This document shows, in pieces, positions 16,411-24,060 of a DNA stretch of 64,000 bases. Numbering within the stretch: position 1 is the first letter of the stretch; each line of letters starts with the position of its first letter. This DNA is from Flavicella marina. GTDB lineage: Bacteria > Bacteroidota > Bacteroidia > Flavobacteriales > Flavobacteriaceae. Location of the stretch: NCBI RefSeq assembly GCF_009193215.1, contig NZ_VYVA01000002.1, positions 372,001 through 436,000 on the forward strand, written 5' to 3'. Under the pieces are notes generated by a model that did no database searches, was not told the origin of the DNA, and worked only from the letters and a program-made list of their open reading frames with translations. The translations under genes and the position numbers were made by a program.

Positions 16411-16609
16411 GCCCAACGGCTCCGGCTATGATTAGTACGGGAATAAATAAGCGATTATTTTCCGATTAATTACTTAGCCAAAACTTTTTATTTTGTTTTA
16501 TTTTTTCATTTTTAAAACCAAATCAAAAAGATTTGGCGGACTTCATAAAAATACACTAAACTTTGGAGTATACACACAAAGCCCGTATTAATTATATCCA
16601 TTGTTGTAA
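16411..16609 (-). repeat. attC-like site 17, recombinase-proximal, divergent type D
   Basis: A 199-bp site runs from GCCCAAC to GTTGTAA. The outer stem pairs CGGCTATGATTAGTACGGG with CCCGTATTAATTATATCC, a mixture of type C (GGCTATGAT) and type A (ATTAGT.CGGG) features. The interior GGCGGACTTCATAAAAATAC resembles the type A loop. The coding frame at 16592-17458 runs 11 bp past the AAC of this site and ends inside its stem. Confidence 0.72.
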
Positions 16610-17458
16610 CCAGTTTTTCTTTTTCGGATATCTTGTTTTAAATTCTTCTTCACTTAATTTTATTCCGTTAAAATCTGGATTTGTAGATTCTAAGGTCATA
16701 TTTTCCTTTAGAATCAAAACTCTATCTGTATAATTCTTATTTGGCTTGAATGGTAATAATTCATTATGAATCAAGGTAGAATCAAACTCAAGTTGATATC
16801 CATTTATCCAAGCTATTTTGGCATATCCCATTGCTGGCTGAGATATCAAATCTTTATAAAAAGCCGAGTCCCGATTTCTTTTCTTATGTTCTTTTGTTGC
16901 TAAAGCATTTATAGATTCAAATACTAAGTCCTTATTCTTCTCAAGAATTCCTTTAAAAAAATTATAGTCGATTTTTAAGGCAACATTTTTTTTCATTTTG
17001 AGAAAAATATTGTCCATTATTTTTAGGTTCTCATCGAGAGCTTGATAATCTTTATTCATCGATTTAATTATTGTATCGATATAAATATGACTCTTACCAA
17101 TTTTTACTAATTCTTTATATGTTTTATATTTTTTAGGACCGCTTGTTATGGTGTAATCTATTTTATTAAAAGAATTTACAACTTCTAAGTTATCTGATAA
17201 AATTGCATATAAAGGACTGTTACGTTTATAGTTAAATATATCCTTATTAAAGGAACATTCTTCTAAATCTATTTTTGCACAGTTAGAGAATGCTTCTTTA
17301 CTTTTTTCGATATTATTTTCAATCAAAGATTCATACCAAGCTTCTGATTCAAAAGACTGCCAAATCATATTCAATCCATTTTTGTATATGAATTCTTTAC
17401 TATTGTATTTCTTTAGTCTTTCTTGACCTCGCTTATATGATTCTATTAATTCTTGCAA
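16592..17458 (-). CDS. Cytoplasmic protein of unknown function in the first cassette
   Basis: The 288-residue product starts at a TTG (17456-17458) 22 bp from the cassette boundary; the next ATG is 30 codons in and would lose a conserved-looking helix. There is no signal or membrane segment. The sequence is helical with alternating aromatic and charged residues, reminiscent of polymorphic-toxin immunity proteins such as Imm49, but this is only a resemblance in style. The final residues NWLQQW are encoded by the attC-like site itself. Being nearest the recombinase, it would be the most recently inserted cassette if integron logic holds. Confidence 0.5.
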   Translation of the reverse strand: MQELIESYKRGQERLKKYNSKEFIYKNGLNMIWQSFESEAWYESLIENNIEKSKEAFSNCAKIDLEECSFNKDIFNYKRNSPLYAILSDNLEVVNSFNKIDYTITSGPKKYKTYKELVKIGKSHIYIDTIIKSMNKDYQALDENLKIMDNIFLKMKKNVALKIDYNFFKGILEKNKDLVFESINALATKEHKKRNRDSAFYKDLISQPAMGYAKIAWINGYQLEFDSTLIHNELLPFKPNKNYTDRVLILKENMTLESTNPDFNGIKLSEEEFKTRYPKKKNWLQQWI

Positions 17459-17471
17459 TTTTTTGAGAATT

Positions 17472-17498
17472 GGTTACAACTGGTTATATCAAGAACTA
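17472..17498 (-). other. Recombinase-side array junction (attI-like candidate)
   Basis: The first cassette ends at GGTTACAAC (17472-17480), the inverse of its other end GTTGTAACC at 16603. The next 15 bp (TGGTTATATCAAGAA) lead straight to the recombinase stop codon (17496-17498). No palindromic attC-like arm is present on this side, as expected for an attI-type primary site. The assignment is positional inference. Confidence 0.45.
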
Positions 17499-18692
17499 AA
17501 GTCCTCTTTTTTTATAGTTATTTTGGGATAAGAGGAGTTTTGGGTCATCTTTATCCGTTTTTCTCAAAGATAAAATAAGATTGTCTAACGGACTCTCAAT
17601 TTCTAATAAATCTTTCTTTGCAACATGTGTATATATCATCGTGGTCTCTGGTTTTGCATGTCCTAATAATGATTGTATATGTCGCAAACCAATTCCGTTT
17701 TCAAGCATGTGTGTAGCATAACTATGCCTTAAAGTGTGCGGTGTTACTTTCTTTTCGATTTCAGCTTCTTTAACGGCTCTGTGTAGAAATTTTCGCACGC
17801 TGCTAGCCGTGTATTGTTTTCCGTTTTGTCCCTCCACAAAATATACTGATGGACGATATGTCATCACATAGTTTCTTAGCAAAGGCAAAAAACTTTTTGC
17901 CAATTGAACATACCTATCTTTTCTTCCTTTTCCGTTTTTAATATAAATCTGTTTGCGATCAATATTGATATCCGAAAGTTTTAATGACAACAATTCTCCA
18001 ATTCTTAAACCAGATGAATACAACAACGTAATAATCGCTCGATGTTTTAAATTTTTACAAGAACGAATCAAGTCAATCACTTCTTCCTGAGATAAAACGG
18101 TGGGCAAATAACGATCTTTTTTGGGACGAACTAATTCCATCGAATCAATAGAGCATTGTGGATAATACACTACAAAATGTTTCATCGCACTGATAAACTG
18201 TCGTTGCGTACTGATAGACATGTTTTTTTTGATAAAAACATCTTCCAAAAACAACTCAACATCTCGATTTACCAAATCTTCAATACGTTTGTTTTTTTGA
18301 TAATTGATAAAATCTTTAACAAATTGTGTATACACAGAAACTGTACTTTCGCTATAGCGCTTACCAATTAAATATTTTTTAAAACCAAGAATGATTTGAT
18401 AATTGTTTTCAGCAGAAATTTTATTCCGTTTTAAGATGGATACATCTGTTTGCAACGAACTGTCTTCAACGAGAAGTACCAAGTCTTTAGTTTTATCTAT
18501 TACTAATGCTAACCTCTCAATAGTAAACAGAGCTACCCATCCTTTTAGGGTGTAACTAAATCGAAAGCCTTCGATGCTTTTGATCAATTCTTTGAGTTTG
18601 AAATTGTATTTGAATTCAACCAAAAGCACTGCATGCTCTCGGTGAACTACTTTTTTGAGGGTGAGTAAAGGTGTGTCGTTCAAGTTTTTCAT
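17496..18692 (-). CDS. Tyrosine recombinase at the array edge (not IntI-like)
   Basis: The 398-residue protein has an unassigned N-terminal region (1-95), a SAM-like core-binding domain (about 100-175) and a catalytic domain. The catalytic residues are present: Arg230 (SSGLRIGEL), Lys256 (KNGKGRKDR), His319/Arg322 (PHTLRHSYATHML), His345 (LLGHAKPETT) and Tyr354 (MIYTHV). Between the beta-hairpin and HTLRH the chain is short, with no room for the roughly 16-20 residue helix that marks integron integrases. By motifs it is Xer/phage-integrase-like. It reads toward the array, in the same orientation as the cassettes, and its stop lies 15 bp from the first cassette. Control of the array is inferred from position. 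Confidence 0.88.
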   Translation of the reverse strand: MKNLNDTPLLTLKKVVHREHAVLLVEFKYNFKLKELIKSIEGFRFSYTLKGWVALFTIERLALVIDKTKDLVLLVEDSSLQTDVSILKRNKISAENNYQIILGFKKYLIGKRYSESTVSVYTQFVKDFINYQKNKRIEDLVNRDVELFLEDVFIKKNMSISTQRQFISAMKHFVVYYPQCSIDSMELVRPKKDRYLPTVLSQEEVIDLIRSCKNLKHRAIITLLYSSGLRIGELLSLKLSDINIDRKQIYIKNGKGRKDRYVQLAKSFLPLLRNYVMTYRPSVYFVEGQNGKQYTASSVRKFLHRAVKEAEIEKKVTPHTLRHSYATHMLENGIGLRHIQSLLGHAKPETTMIYTHVAKKDLLEIESPLDNLILSLRKTDKDDPKLLLSQNNYKKRGL

Positions 18693-18743
18693 AGCGTTAT
18701 TAATATACTAAATAAAACACCATGAACAAAATAAATGAATCTC

Positions 18744-21698
18744 TTAATGGGCTAAATCATGGACTTGTAAGTGCTTTTTTAAGATACCAGAAGGTGTGCT
18801 GTTATTCTCATCAAAAACACGAGTATCACCAAACAAAATAAAACTATCTCTAGCTCTAGAAACCGCTACGTTTAACATATTAGGTTTGTTGTCCCTGTCA
18901 AAAAACAATGTACCCTCATCTGTCGTTGTATATACCGAACTAAATAATACAATATTTCGTTCGGCACCTTGCAAGGCATGAACCGTTCCTAATTTCATTT
19001 TACTTACATTATATCCGGCCTCAGTCAAGGCTCGTGACAATTCACTTTTTTGGCTTGTAAACGGAGTTATGATTCCTAATACAGACTCAACAGTATCAGT
19101 ATCATAAGCATGTGCAATCGCTTCTTTGTGTTGATTTAGCCACGATACTATAGCATTTACTTCTGTAATATTAAAACGACTACTGAATTTTCGGTCGCTT
19201 TTACCCTCAATATGATAGGCCATCATAGAAGGAAATAATTGATCGGCTTTCGCTTTTCCTTTCATAGGTTTTAAAATTCCGCCATAGGCAAGTTCATTAC
19301 AAAAACCAATAATCTCATCATTACATCTTCGATGTTCTAGCAATAACAATCCTTTTTCTTTATCAGTGATAAGTGGGGTTTCAAATTCACAAGCATTCTG
19401 AGCCATTTTCATAATACTTCCACTAGATGCTAAAAAACCTAAATTGTGTAAAAAGTTAGCATCGCTAGCGTTGTCAGTGATATTCTGATCCATTAAATTT
19501 CCAGAGTCGATTCTAGACGGAATCATCCAAATAGGTTCAATTTGTTTTAAATCACCCACTACAATAGCCTTCTTGGCCAACGAGAATACTGGAATACTTA
19601 CTTCTGGAGTAACCTGACCTGCCTCATCAATAATTAATAAATCTAGAAAATTATACAAGGGTAAGTATTCGAAAAGAGGATTCCCATCTTCGTTTTCTCC
19701 TTGAAATTGACTGTAAACAAAATGAGTAGGAGCCATGTAAAAAGTCGCCACAAAACAGGGGGTAAGCATCGCTCTTCGTTTCCATTTATCTTGTATTGCT
19801 TTTTCTCCTGTTCCTTTCTCTGTTTCGTGCTCAATAGCATCAAGAGTCGCCAAAATCCAACGCGCTTCCCAATAATGAATCGCTAATAAAAATGCTTTAT
19901 GACGAAGACTAACATCAATTTCATCATAAAAAAAGCGATGTGATTTATCATCACTATCTAATTTTTCATATTCATGGTTCCACATTTCTTCTTCAGAAAC
20001 CAACGGAAAACCTTTGATGTTGTTCAACTGTTTCCATTCTTTTAGTCTCGAATACGAGTTCAAAACTGTATTGAATAGATTGATTGTGTTTTTTATAAAT
20101 GATTTAGTGCTGTCTGTATTTTCAAGAATTTCTTTGGATGCAAAAAAGGGTGATTTACCATCACTTTCTATAGTAAACAACTTCTGAAACTCCGCTTGAA
20201 AAAGATCCGTATCAATAGCAGATTTGATGGCTGTAGCAGCTTTTCTCCATTGCTGAACCTTTACAACATTTAACTTCTCTTTCGATAGATAATCAGCTGG
20301 ATTATTTGTCATTTGATTGATCGTGTCAATCGCTTTTATAAAATCTCTTGAAATAGAAACACCATTGATCAAATTATCTTCAACAACCGAGATTTCTTCT
20401 TGTAAATGCAAGCATGCATCCTCTAAAGAATCCGCATGAAACCCAAAATATTCGTGGTACTTATCAAAAAAATAGGTTTCTGCATCGTATACATAAGTTT
20501 CATTTTCTAAATCACACAATGTACCTTGATATCCAAATAAGTTCCCTTTAAGGTAGTTGATGTTTTTTAAGGCTTTTTCACTCTTAGATCCTGACGGTAA
20601 ATACGTTGCATAACCGTGAAATTGAGGAATCCATCTTTCAGACAATCCAGCTACCGAACTGTCTGCATTTATAAAACTATCAATAATATTTGTCACAGCT
20701 TGGTTGTTTGTAGAGCAAGCCAAGATAACCGGAGCTTCTTCACCTTTTATCGCAGCACGAACTACTTCAGTCGCAACCAAACTTTGTAAAAGAGTTGTTT
20801 TTCCTGTTCCAGGAGGTCCGTTAACTGCTGTAATTGAATTAGTTTCTGCTGTTAAGTACGAGAGCAATGTTTTTCGTTGACTGATAGACAAAGGAAATTT
20901 ATCCGTCATTTGTCCCAAGTGTAAATGATTGTATTGTAAAAAACCATCATCGGCAATTGGTTCCTTTCTATCTCGATCAATAGGAGTCACCAATTTAGAA
21001 ATCAAAGGGAATTCTTCGGTTTCATTTAATATGTTTTCATAAAGAAATAAAATGCTTTTGGCTGTGGCAATTTTAGAACTTTTTGCAAAATAAGTTACTT
21101 TAAAATCTGTTCGAAATCCATCTGCTCGGTAAAAATCAATGTTACTGAAAGCTATTTTGTTGAATAATTCATTCAAATAATCCCAGTAAGCGCTCCAAGT
21201 AATTTCTTCAGCATCTTCTAGTGGATACGGAATTTCTATCTCTCTAGCTCCTTCAATCAAGTCCATAGTAGAGAATATAAAATCGTTACCTACATCAGCA
21301 ATTGGGTCGATATAATTTCTAACAACTATTGGAAATAAATCTTTTGGAGCAGACAATTGACCAGATCTGTTGATACGAGCTTTTATCCAAAATGGATGTA
21401 TCGCTTCCTTTTTAGAACTACTCTGAAGTACCAACTCAAAAGGTGCAATTATAATTTCTGTATCGTTAATTTCTTGCCAACTCGGACTGTCTTTTTTGTT
21501 GATACCTCTCAAGCGATTGATTCGTCTTTCTTCAGAATCTAATAAGGTTTTCGCGTTTTTTGAAGTAATCGAACCTAAACTTAAATCACAATTGTTTTGA
21601 TGAAATAGATTTTTAATTCTAGAAATGTCCACAGCTAAATTTTCGCTATCGAACAAACTATTTCTGTAATAGTGAATCCAGTTTTTTATGTTATTCAT
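18744..21698 (-). CDS. SF1 (Upf1/Dna2-like) helicase
   Basis: The 984-residue protein contains an AAA_11/AAA_12 helicase core split by a long insertion. Walker A is AVNGPPGTGKTTL (about 291-303), motif II is LLIIDEAGQVTPE (about 687-699), motif III is VVGDLKQIEPIW. The C-terminal lobe has LGTVHALQGAERNIVLFSS and LNVAVSRARDSFILFGD (motifs V and VI). This places it in the 5'-3' SF1B Upf1/Dna2 group. No nuclease domain is recognisable; the first 280 residues are unassigned. It precedes the recombinase by 51 bp in the same direction and may be cotranscribed. The role could be general DNA/RNA metabolism or defence; nothing decides it. Confidence 0.85.
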   Translation of the reverse strand: MNNIKNWIHYYRNSLFDSENLAVDISRIKNLFHQNNCDLSLGSITSKNAKTLLDSEERRINRLRGINKKDSPSWQEINDTEIIIAPFELVLQSSSKKEAIHPFWIKARINRSGQLSAPKDLFPIVVRNYIDPIADVGNDFIFSTMDLIEGAREIEIPYPLEDAEEITWSAYWDYLNELFNKIAFSNIDFYRADGFRTDFKVTYFAKSSKIATAKSILFLYENILNETEEFPLISKLVTPIDRDRKEPIADDGFLQYNHLHLGQMTDKFPLSISQRKTLLSYLTAETNSITAVNGPPGTGKTTLLQSLVATEVVRAAIKGEEAPVILACSTNNQAVTNIIDSFINADSSVAGLSERWIPQFHGYATYLPSGSKSEKALKNINYLKGNLFGYQGTLCDLENETYVYDAETYFFDKYHEYFGFHADSLEDACLHLQEEISVVEDNLINGVSISRDFIKAIDTINQMTNNPADYLSKEKLNVVKVQQWRKAATAIKSAIDTDLFQAEFQKLFTIESDGKSPFFASKEILENTDSTKSFIKNTINLFNTVLNSYSRLKEWKQLNNIKGFPLVSEEEMWNHEYEKLDSDDKSHRFFYDEIDVSLRHKAFLLAIHYWEARWILATLDAIEHETEKGTGEKAIQDKWKRRAMLTPCFVATFYMAPTHFVYSQFQGENEDGNPLFEYLPLYNFLDLLIIDEAGQVTPEVSIPVFSLAKKAIVVGDLKQIEPIWMIPSRIDSGNLMDQNITDNASDANFLHNLGFLASSGSIMKMAQNACEFETPLITDKEKGLLLLEHRRCNDEIIGFCNELAYGGILKPMKGKAKADQLFPSMMAYHIEGKSDRKFSSRFNITEVNAIVSWLNQHKEAIAHAYDTDTVESVLGIITPFTSQKSELSRALTEAGYNVSKMKLGTVHALQGAERNIVLFSSVYTTTDEGTLFFDRDNKPNMLNVAVSRARDSFILFGDTRVFDENNSTPSGILKKHLQVHDLAH

Positions 21699-21831
21699 TG
21701 ATTATCTTGAAATTCGAGTGTGATACAAGTATTAAATTGACAAAAGCGAATATATCATTTTCAATGAAAGGTTTCAGCGAAGTTTTTCACAAGTTATTTA
21801 CAATTTACGAATGATAGAATTTTACGTCAAG

Positions 21832-22078
21832 TACCCTTCGACAAGCTCAGGGTACAAATATTTAGGGTTGCGCTTGGAGACTGAGCCTGTCGAAGTCTCG
21901 ATATAAACAACAACTAACAGTTACCCTTCGACCGGCTCAGGGTACGAATATTTAGGGTTGCGCTCGGAGACTGAGCCTGACGAAGTCTCGATATAAACAA
22001 CAACTAACAGTTACCCTTCGACCGGCTCAGGGTACGAATAAATCTAAAATAATGGAGGCTGAGCCTGTCGAAGTCTCA
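21832..22078. repeat. Three REP-like paired palindromes
   Basis: Units at 21832-21899, 21923-21989 and 22013-22078 each consist of two small hairpins. The first is TACCCTTCGACAAGCTCAGG with its closing GTA; the second, about 22 bp later, is GAGACTGAGCCTGTCGAAGT with its closing CTC. The loop of one hairpin is complementary to the loop of the other. They sit downstream of the GIY-YIG gene, between it and the helicase gene. Confidence 0.8.
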
Positions 22079-22083
22079 GATTC

Positions 22084-22377
22084 TCATTTCGTTGAATAAC
22101 ATTTAGAATATTCTATTAGCTCTTCAAGGTCACCTTTAATTAATGCTTCTTTCTTTTTCCGACTCCATTTCTGAATTTGTTTTTCTCCATAAAAAGCAAT
22201 ATCAATTCTATCATACTCTTCGTAATACAATAGTTTTACAGGAGGGAATTTCTTTGTGTGATTTGCTCCATTTCCATTATCATGCTCCATTAATCTTTTA
22301 TCAAGATTTCTAGTGCTTCCAGTATAATAACTACCGTTTGAGCACAATAATATGTACATATATCCTTTCATAGCCAT
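22084..22377 (-). CDS. GIY-YIG nuclease domain protein
   Basis: From the ATG at 22375-22377 the product is 97 residues, the usual length of the UPF0213/YhbQ-type single-domain GIY-YIG family. MYILLCSNGSYYTGSTRNLDKR contains the two core strands (YI and YTG) and the conserved Arg; the family Glu is probably within EKQIQKW. A frame extended to 22416 would start in the adjacent REP palindrome and is rejected. The gene is embedded between two clusters of REP-like palindromes, three units on each side. This suggests, but does not prove, a functional link between nuclease and repeats. Confidence 0.85.
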   Translation of the reverse strand: MAMKGYMYILLCSNGSYYTGSTRNLDKRLMEHDNGNGANHTKKFPPVKLLYYEEYDRIDIAFYGEKQIQKWSRKKKEALIKGDLEELIEYSKCYSTK

Positions 22378-22403
22378 TATAATGTACAAAAAGAAATTGA
22401 AAT

Positions 22404-22660
22404 TACCCTTCGACAAGCTCAGGGTACTTTAGAAGTTTTAAATTGATGGAGACTGAGCTTGTCGAAGTCTCAGATTAACATTGCATATTAGATACCCTTC
22501 GACAAACTTAGAGTACTATTGATAGCATTAATCAAATGAACAAGTCATGAAGGAGACTGAGCTTGTCGAAGTCCCAGATTAACACTACGTAGTAGATACC
22601 TTTCGACAAGCTCAGGGTACAAATATTTTGGGATGCGATTGGTGACTGAGCATGTCGATA
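22404..22660. repeat. Three REP-like paired palindromes, partly degenerate
   Basis: Hairpin pairs lie at 22404-22471, 22493-22575 and 22597-22660 with the same two consensus elements as the cluster at 21832-22078. The second unit has a mutated first hairpin (ACAAACTTAGAGTA). The third has a degenerate second hairpin (TGACTGAGCATGTCGATA). The cluster separates the GIY-YIG gene from the HAD phosphatase. Confidence 0.78.
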
Positions 22661-22661
22661 T

Positions 22662-23309
22662 TTAAAGTAGATCCATCAACGCGTCAGGAGTATCAACTAA
22701 GAAATCAGGTGATTCTTTCAGTAAGTCTTCTTTTGAGCGGAATCCCCAAGTAACTGCGGCTACCTTCATTCCTGCATTTTTTGCAGTTTGAATATCAACA
22801 GAAGTGTCACCAACAAACAATACTTCGTCTTTGTTTAATCCAATGGTTTTACAAATTTCTAGTAAGGTGTTAGGGTTCGGTTTTTTCAAAGCTTCTGTCG
22901 TTAAACCAATTACAGGAGAAAAGATATTTGGCAACTTTTTCTTTACGGCCATTTTGGTTAAAGCATCTGCTTTATTAGACAAAACGCTCAATACTATTCC
23001 TTTTTCAACTAATTTTTCTAAGAGCTCTAAAATCCCATCATATGGTGCCGTTTTATTAGTGCAATTTTCAGCATATACTGTTAACATTTTATTGAAATAC
23101 AAATCAATTTCACTTTCAGATGTTACAGAATCCGGTAATGCTTTTATTACAAGACTTCTTATTCCATTTCCAATAAAAGTTTCGTAAGTTTTGTAATTGT
23201 ATTCTTCAAATCCTGCATCTCTCAAAACAAGATTCATAGAATCCGAAATGTCTTCAATCGAATTTACCAATGTACCATCTAAGTCAAAAACAACTCCTTT
23301 AAATCCCAT
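22662..23309 (-). CDS. HAD hydrolase, phosphoglycolate phosphatase-like
   Basis: The 215-residue protein has the HAD motifs in order: VVFDLDGTLVNS (motif I, nucleophile Asp), VLSNKADALT (motif II), the Lys in KKPNPNTLLEI (motif III) and VGDTSVDIQTAKNAGM (motif IV). The cap after motif I is the helical C1 type of the phosphoglycolate phosphatase/Gph subgroup. The substrate is not certain. It is the last gene of an operon reading 24744 to 22662, starting 1 bp after the nucleosidase stop codon. Confidence 0.88.
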   Translation of the reverse strand: MGFKGVVFDLDGTLVNSIEDISDSMNLVLRDAGFEEYNYKTYETFIGNGIRSLVIKALPDSVTSESEIDLYFNKMLTVYAENCTNKTAPYDGILELLEKLVEKGIVLSVLSNKADALTKMAVKKKLPNIFSPVIGLTTEALKKPNPNTLLEICKTIGLNKDEVLFVGDTSVDIQTAKNAGMKVAAVTWGFRSKEDLLKESPDFLVDTPDALMDLL

Positions 23310-23310
23310 A

Positions 23311-24057
23311 TTAATCGAAGTTTTTTAAATAATTCAAAATAATTCCTTTTGCATATTTGCAAGCTACAGATTTTGTAAACTCAGGAAAATCAATAGGTGC
23401 ATCGTTATTGGCATTGTCAGAAATGATTCTAACAATCGAAAAAGGTTTTTCATATTCAAAACATACTTGTGCTACTGCTGCACCTTCCATCTCTACACAA
23501 AGCGCATCTGGAATCGCTTCTTTTAAGGTTGCTACCTTTGCTTTAGAGCTAATAAATTGATCTCCGCTTAAAATGGCTCCTTTGTTGATTGATATGTTGT
23601 GAATAGCGAATTGCTCAAGCTTTCTAGAATCAATCTCTTCTTTGATCCTCTTACTGAAATCTTCAACAGCTTTTTCTAGTGATTGGTTCTTTTTTGCTTC
23701 AAAATAAGTTTTACCAAGTAATGGTATTTCAAACGCACCAAACAATGGACGGGTATCCATATCATGTTGGTATAAATTGGTTCCAATAACAACATCTCCA
23801 ACTTGTAATTGAGAATCTAATGAACCCGCAACTCCCGTAAAAATAATTTCATCAACAGAAAAATCATTCAACAATTGTGTGGTGGTAACTGCCGCCGCAA
23901 CCTTTCCCCAACGTGAAAACACGATCACTAATTCATGATTCCCAATATTACCTTGATAATACGAGCGCATTCCTTTTTCTGTGATACGCACATCTTGCAA
24001 TACATCTAACAGCGATTGCACTTCTTCAGGCATGGCACTGATAACACCTAGTTTCAT
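23311..24057 (-). CDS. mtnN: 5'-methylthioadenosine/S-adenosylhomocysteine nucleosidase
   Basis: The 248-residue protein matches MTA/SAH nucleosidase. MKLGVISAMPEEVQSLL carries the active-site Glu, FTGVAGSLDSQLQVGDVVIG is the purine-site loop, CVEMEGAAVAQVC holds the ribose-binding Met-Glu pair, and RIISDNAN the catalytic Asp. The enzyme cleaves adenine from MTA and SAH, recycling methylation by-products. It sits 3 bp from the ABC ATPase gene and 1 bp from the HAD gene, so the three are surely one transcript. The chain is slightly longer than the E. coli enzyme (about 232). Confidence 0.92.
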   Translation of the reverse strand: MKLGVISAMPEEVQSLLDVLQDVRITEKGMRSYYQGNIGNHELVIVFSRWGKVAAAVTTTQLLNDFSVDEIIFTGVAGSLDSQLQVGDVVIGTNLYQHDMDTRPLFGAFEIPLLGKTYFEAKKNQSLEKAVEDFSKRIKEEIDSRKLEQFAIHNISINKGAILSGDQFISSKAKVATLKEAIPDALCVEMEGAAVAQVCFEYEKPFSIVRIISDNANNDAPIDFPEFTKSVACKYAKGIILNYLKNFD

Positions 24058-24060
24058 AGT

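Larger units (their letters stand above)
1..17480 (-). mobile_element. Integron-like gene-cassette array (left end outside the window)
   Basis: Seventeen long palindromic sites alternate with sixteen complete one-gene cassettes, plus one cassette cut by the left window edge. All genes lie on the minus strand. Every cassette opens with GTT followed by four to ten cassette-specific bases and closes with the inverse of those bases followed by AAC. Examples on the plus strand are GTTACCAAAA with TTTTGGTAAC, GTTGGCACCA with TGGTGCCAAC, and GTTGTGCGTA with TACGCACAAC. In integrons this pairing arises because the attC site of an excised circular cassette is made from its two ends. The array borders a tyrosine recombinase gene. 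The architecture is seen directly; mobility is inferred. Confidence 0.8.

Noticed and set aside
839-16609. Repeats at regular positions as a CRISPR array
   Set aside because: The repeats are 130-210 bp and separate full genes of 400-1200 bp rather than short unique spacers; no cas gene is present.
1041-17458. Cassettes as insertion sequences with terminal inverted repeats
   Set aside because: Their inverted ends are only about 7-12 bp, cassette-specific, lack target duplications, and no cassette encodes a transposase.
19643-19886. Small open frames inside the helicase gene on both strands
   Set aside because: They are shadows of a continuous, motif-rich 984-residue protein.
21832-22660. REP-like clusters as rho-independent terminators only
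   Set aside because: They lack T tracts, occur as paired hairpins in multiple copies, and lie in places where no terminator is needed three times over.
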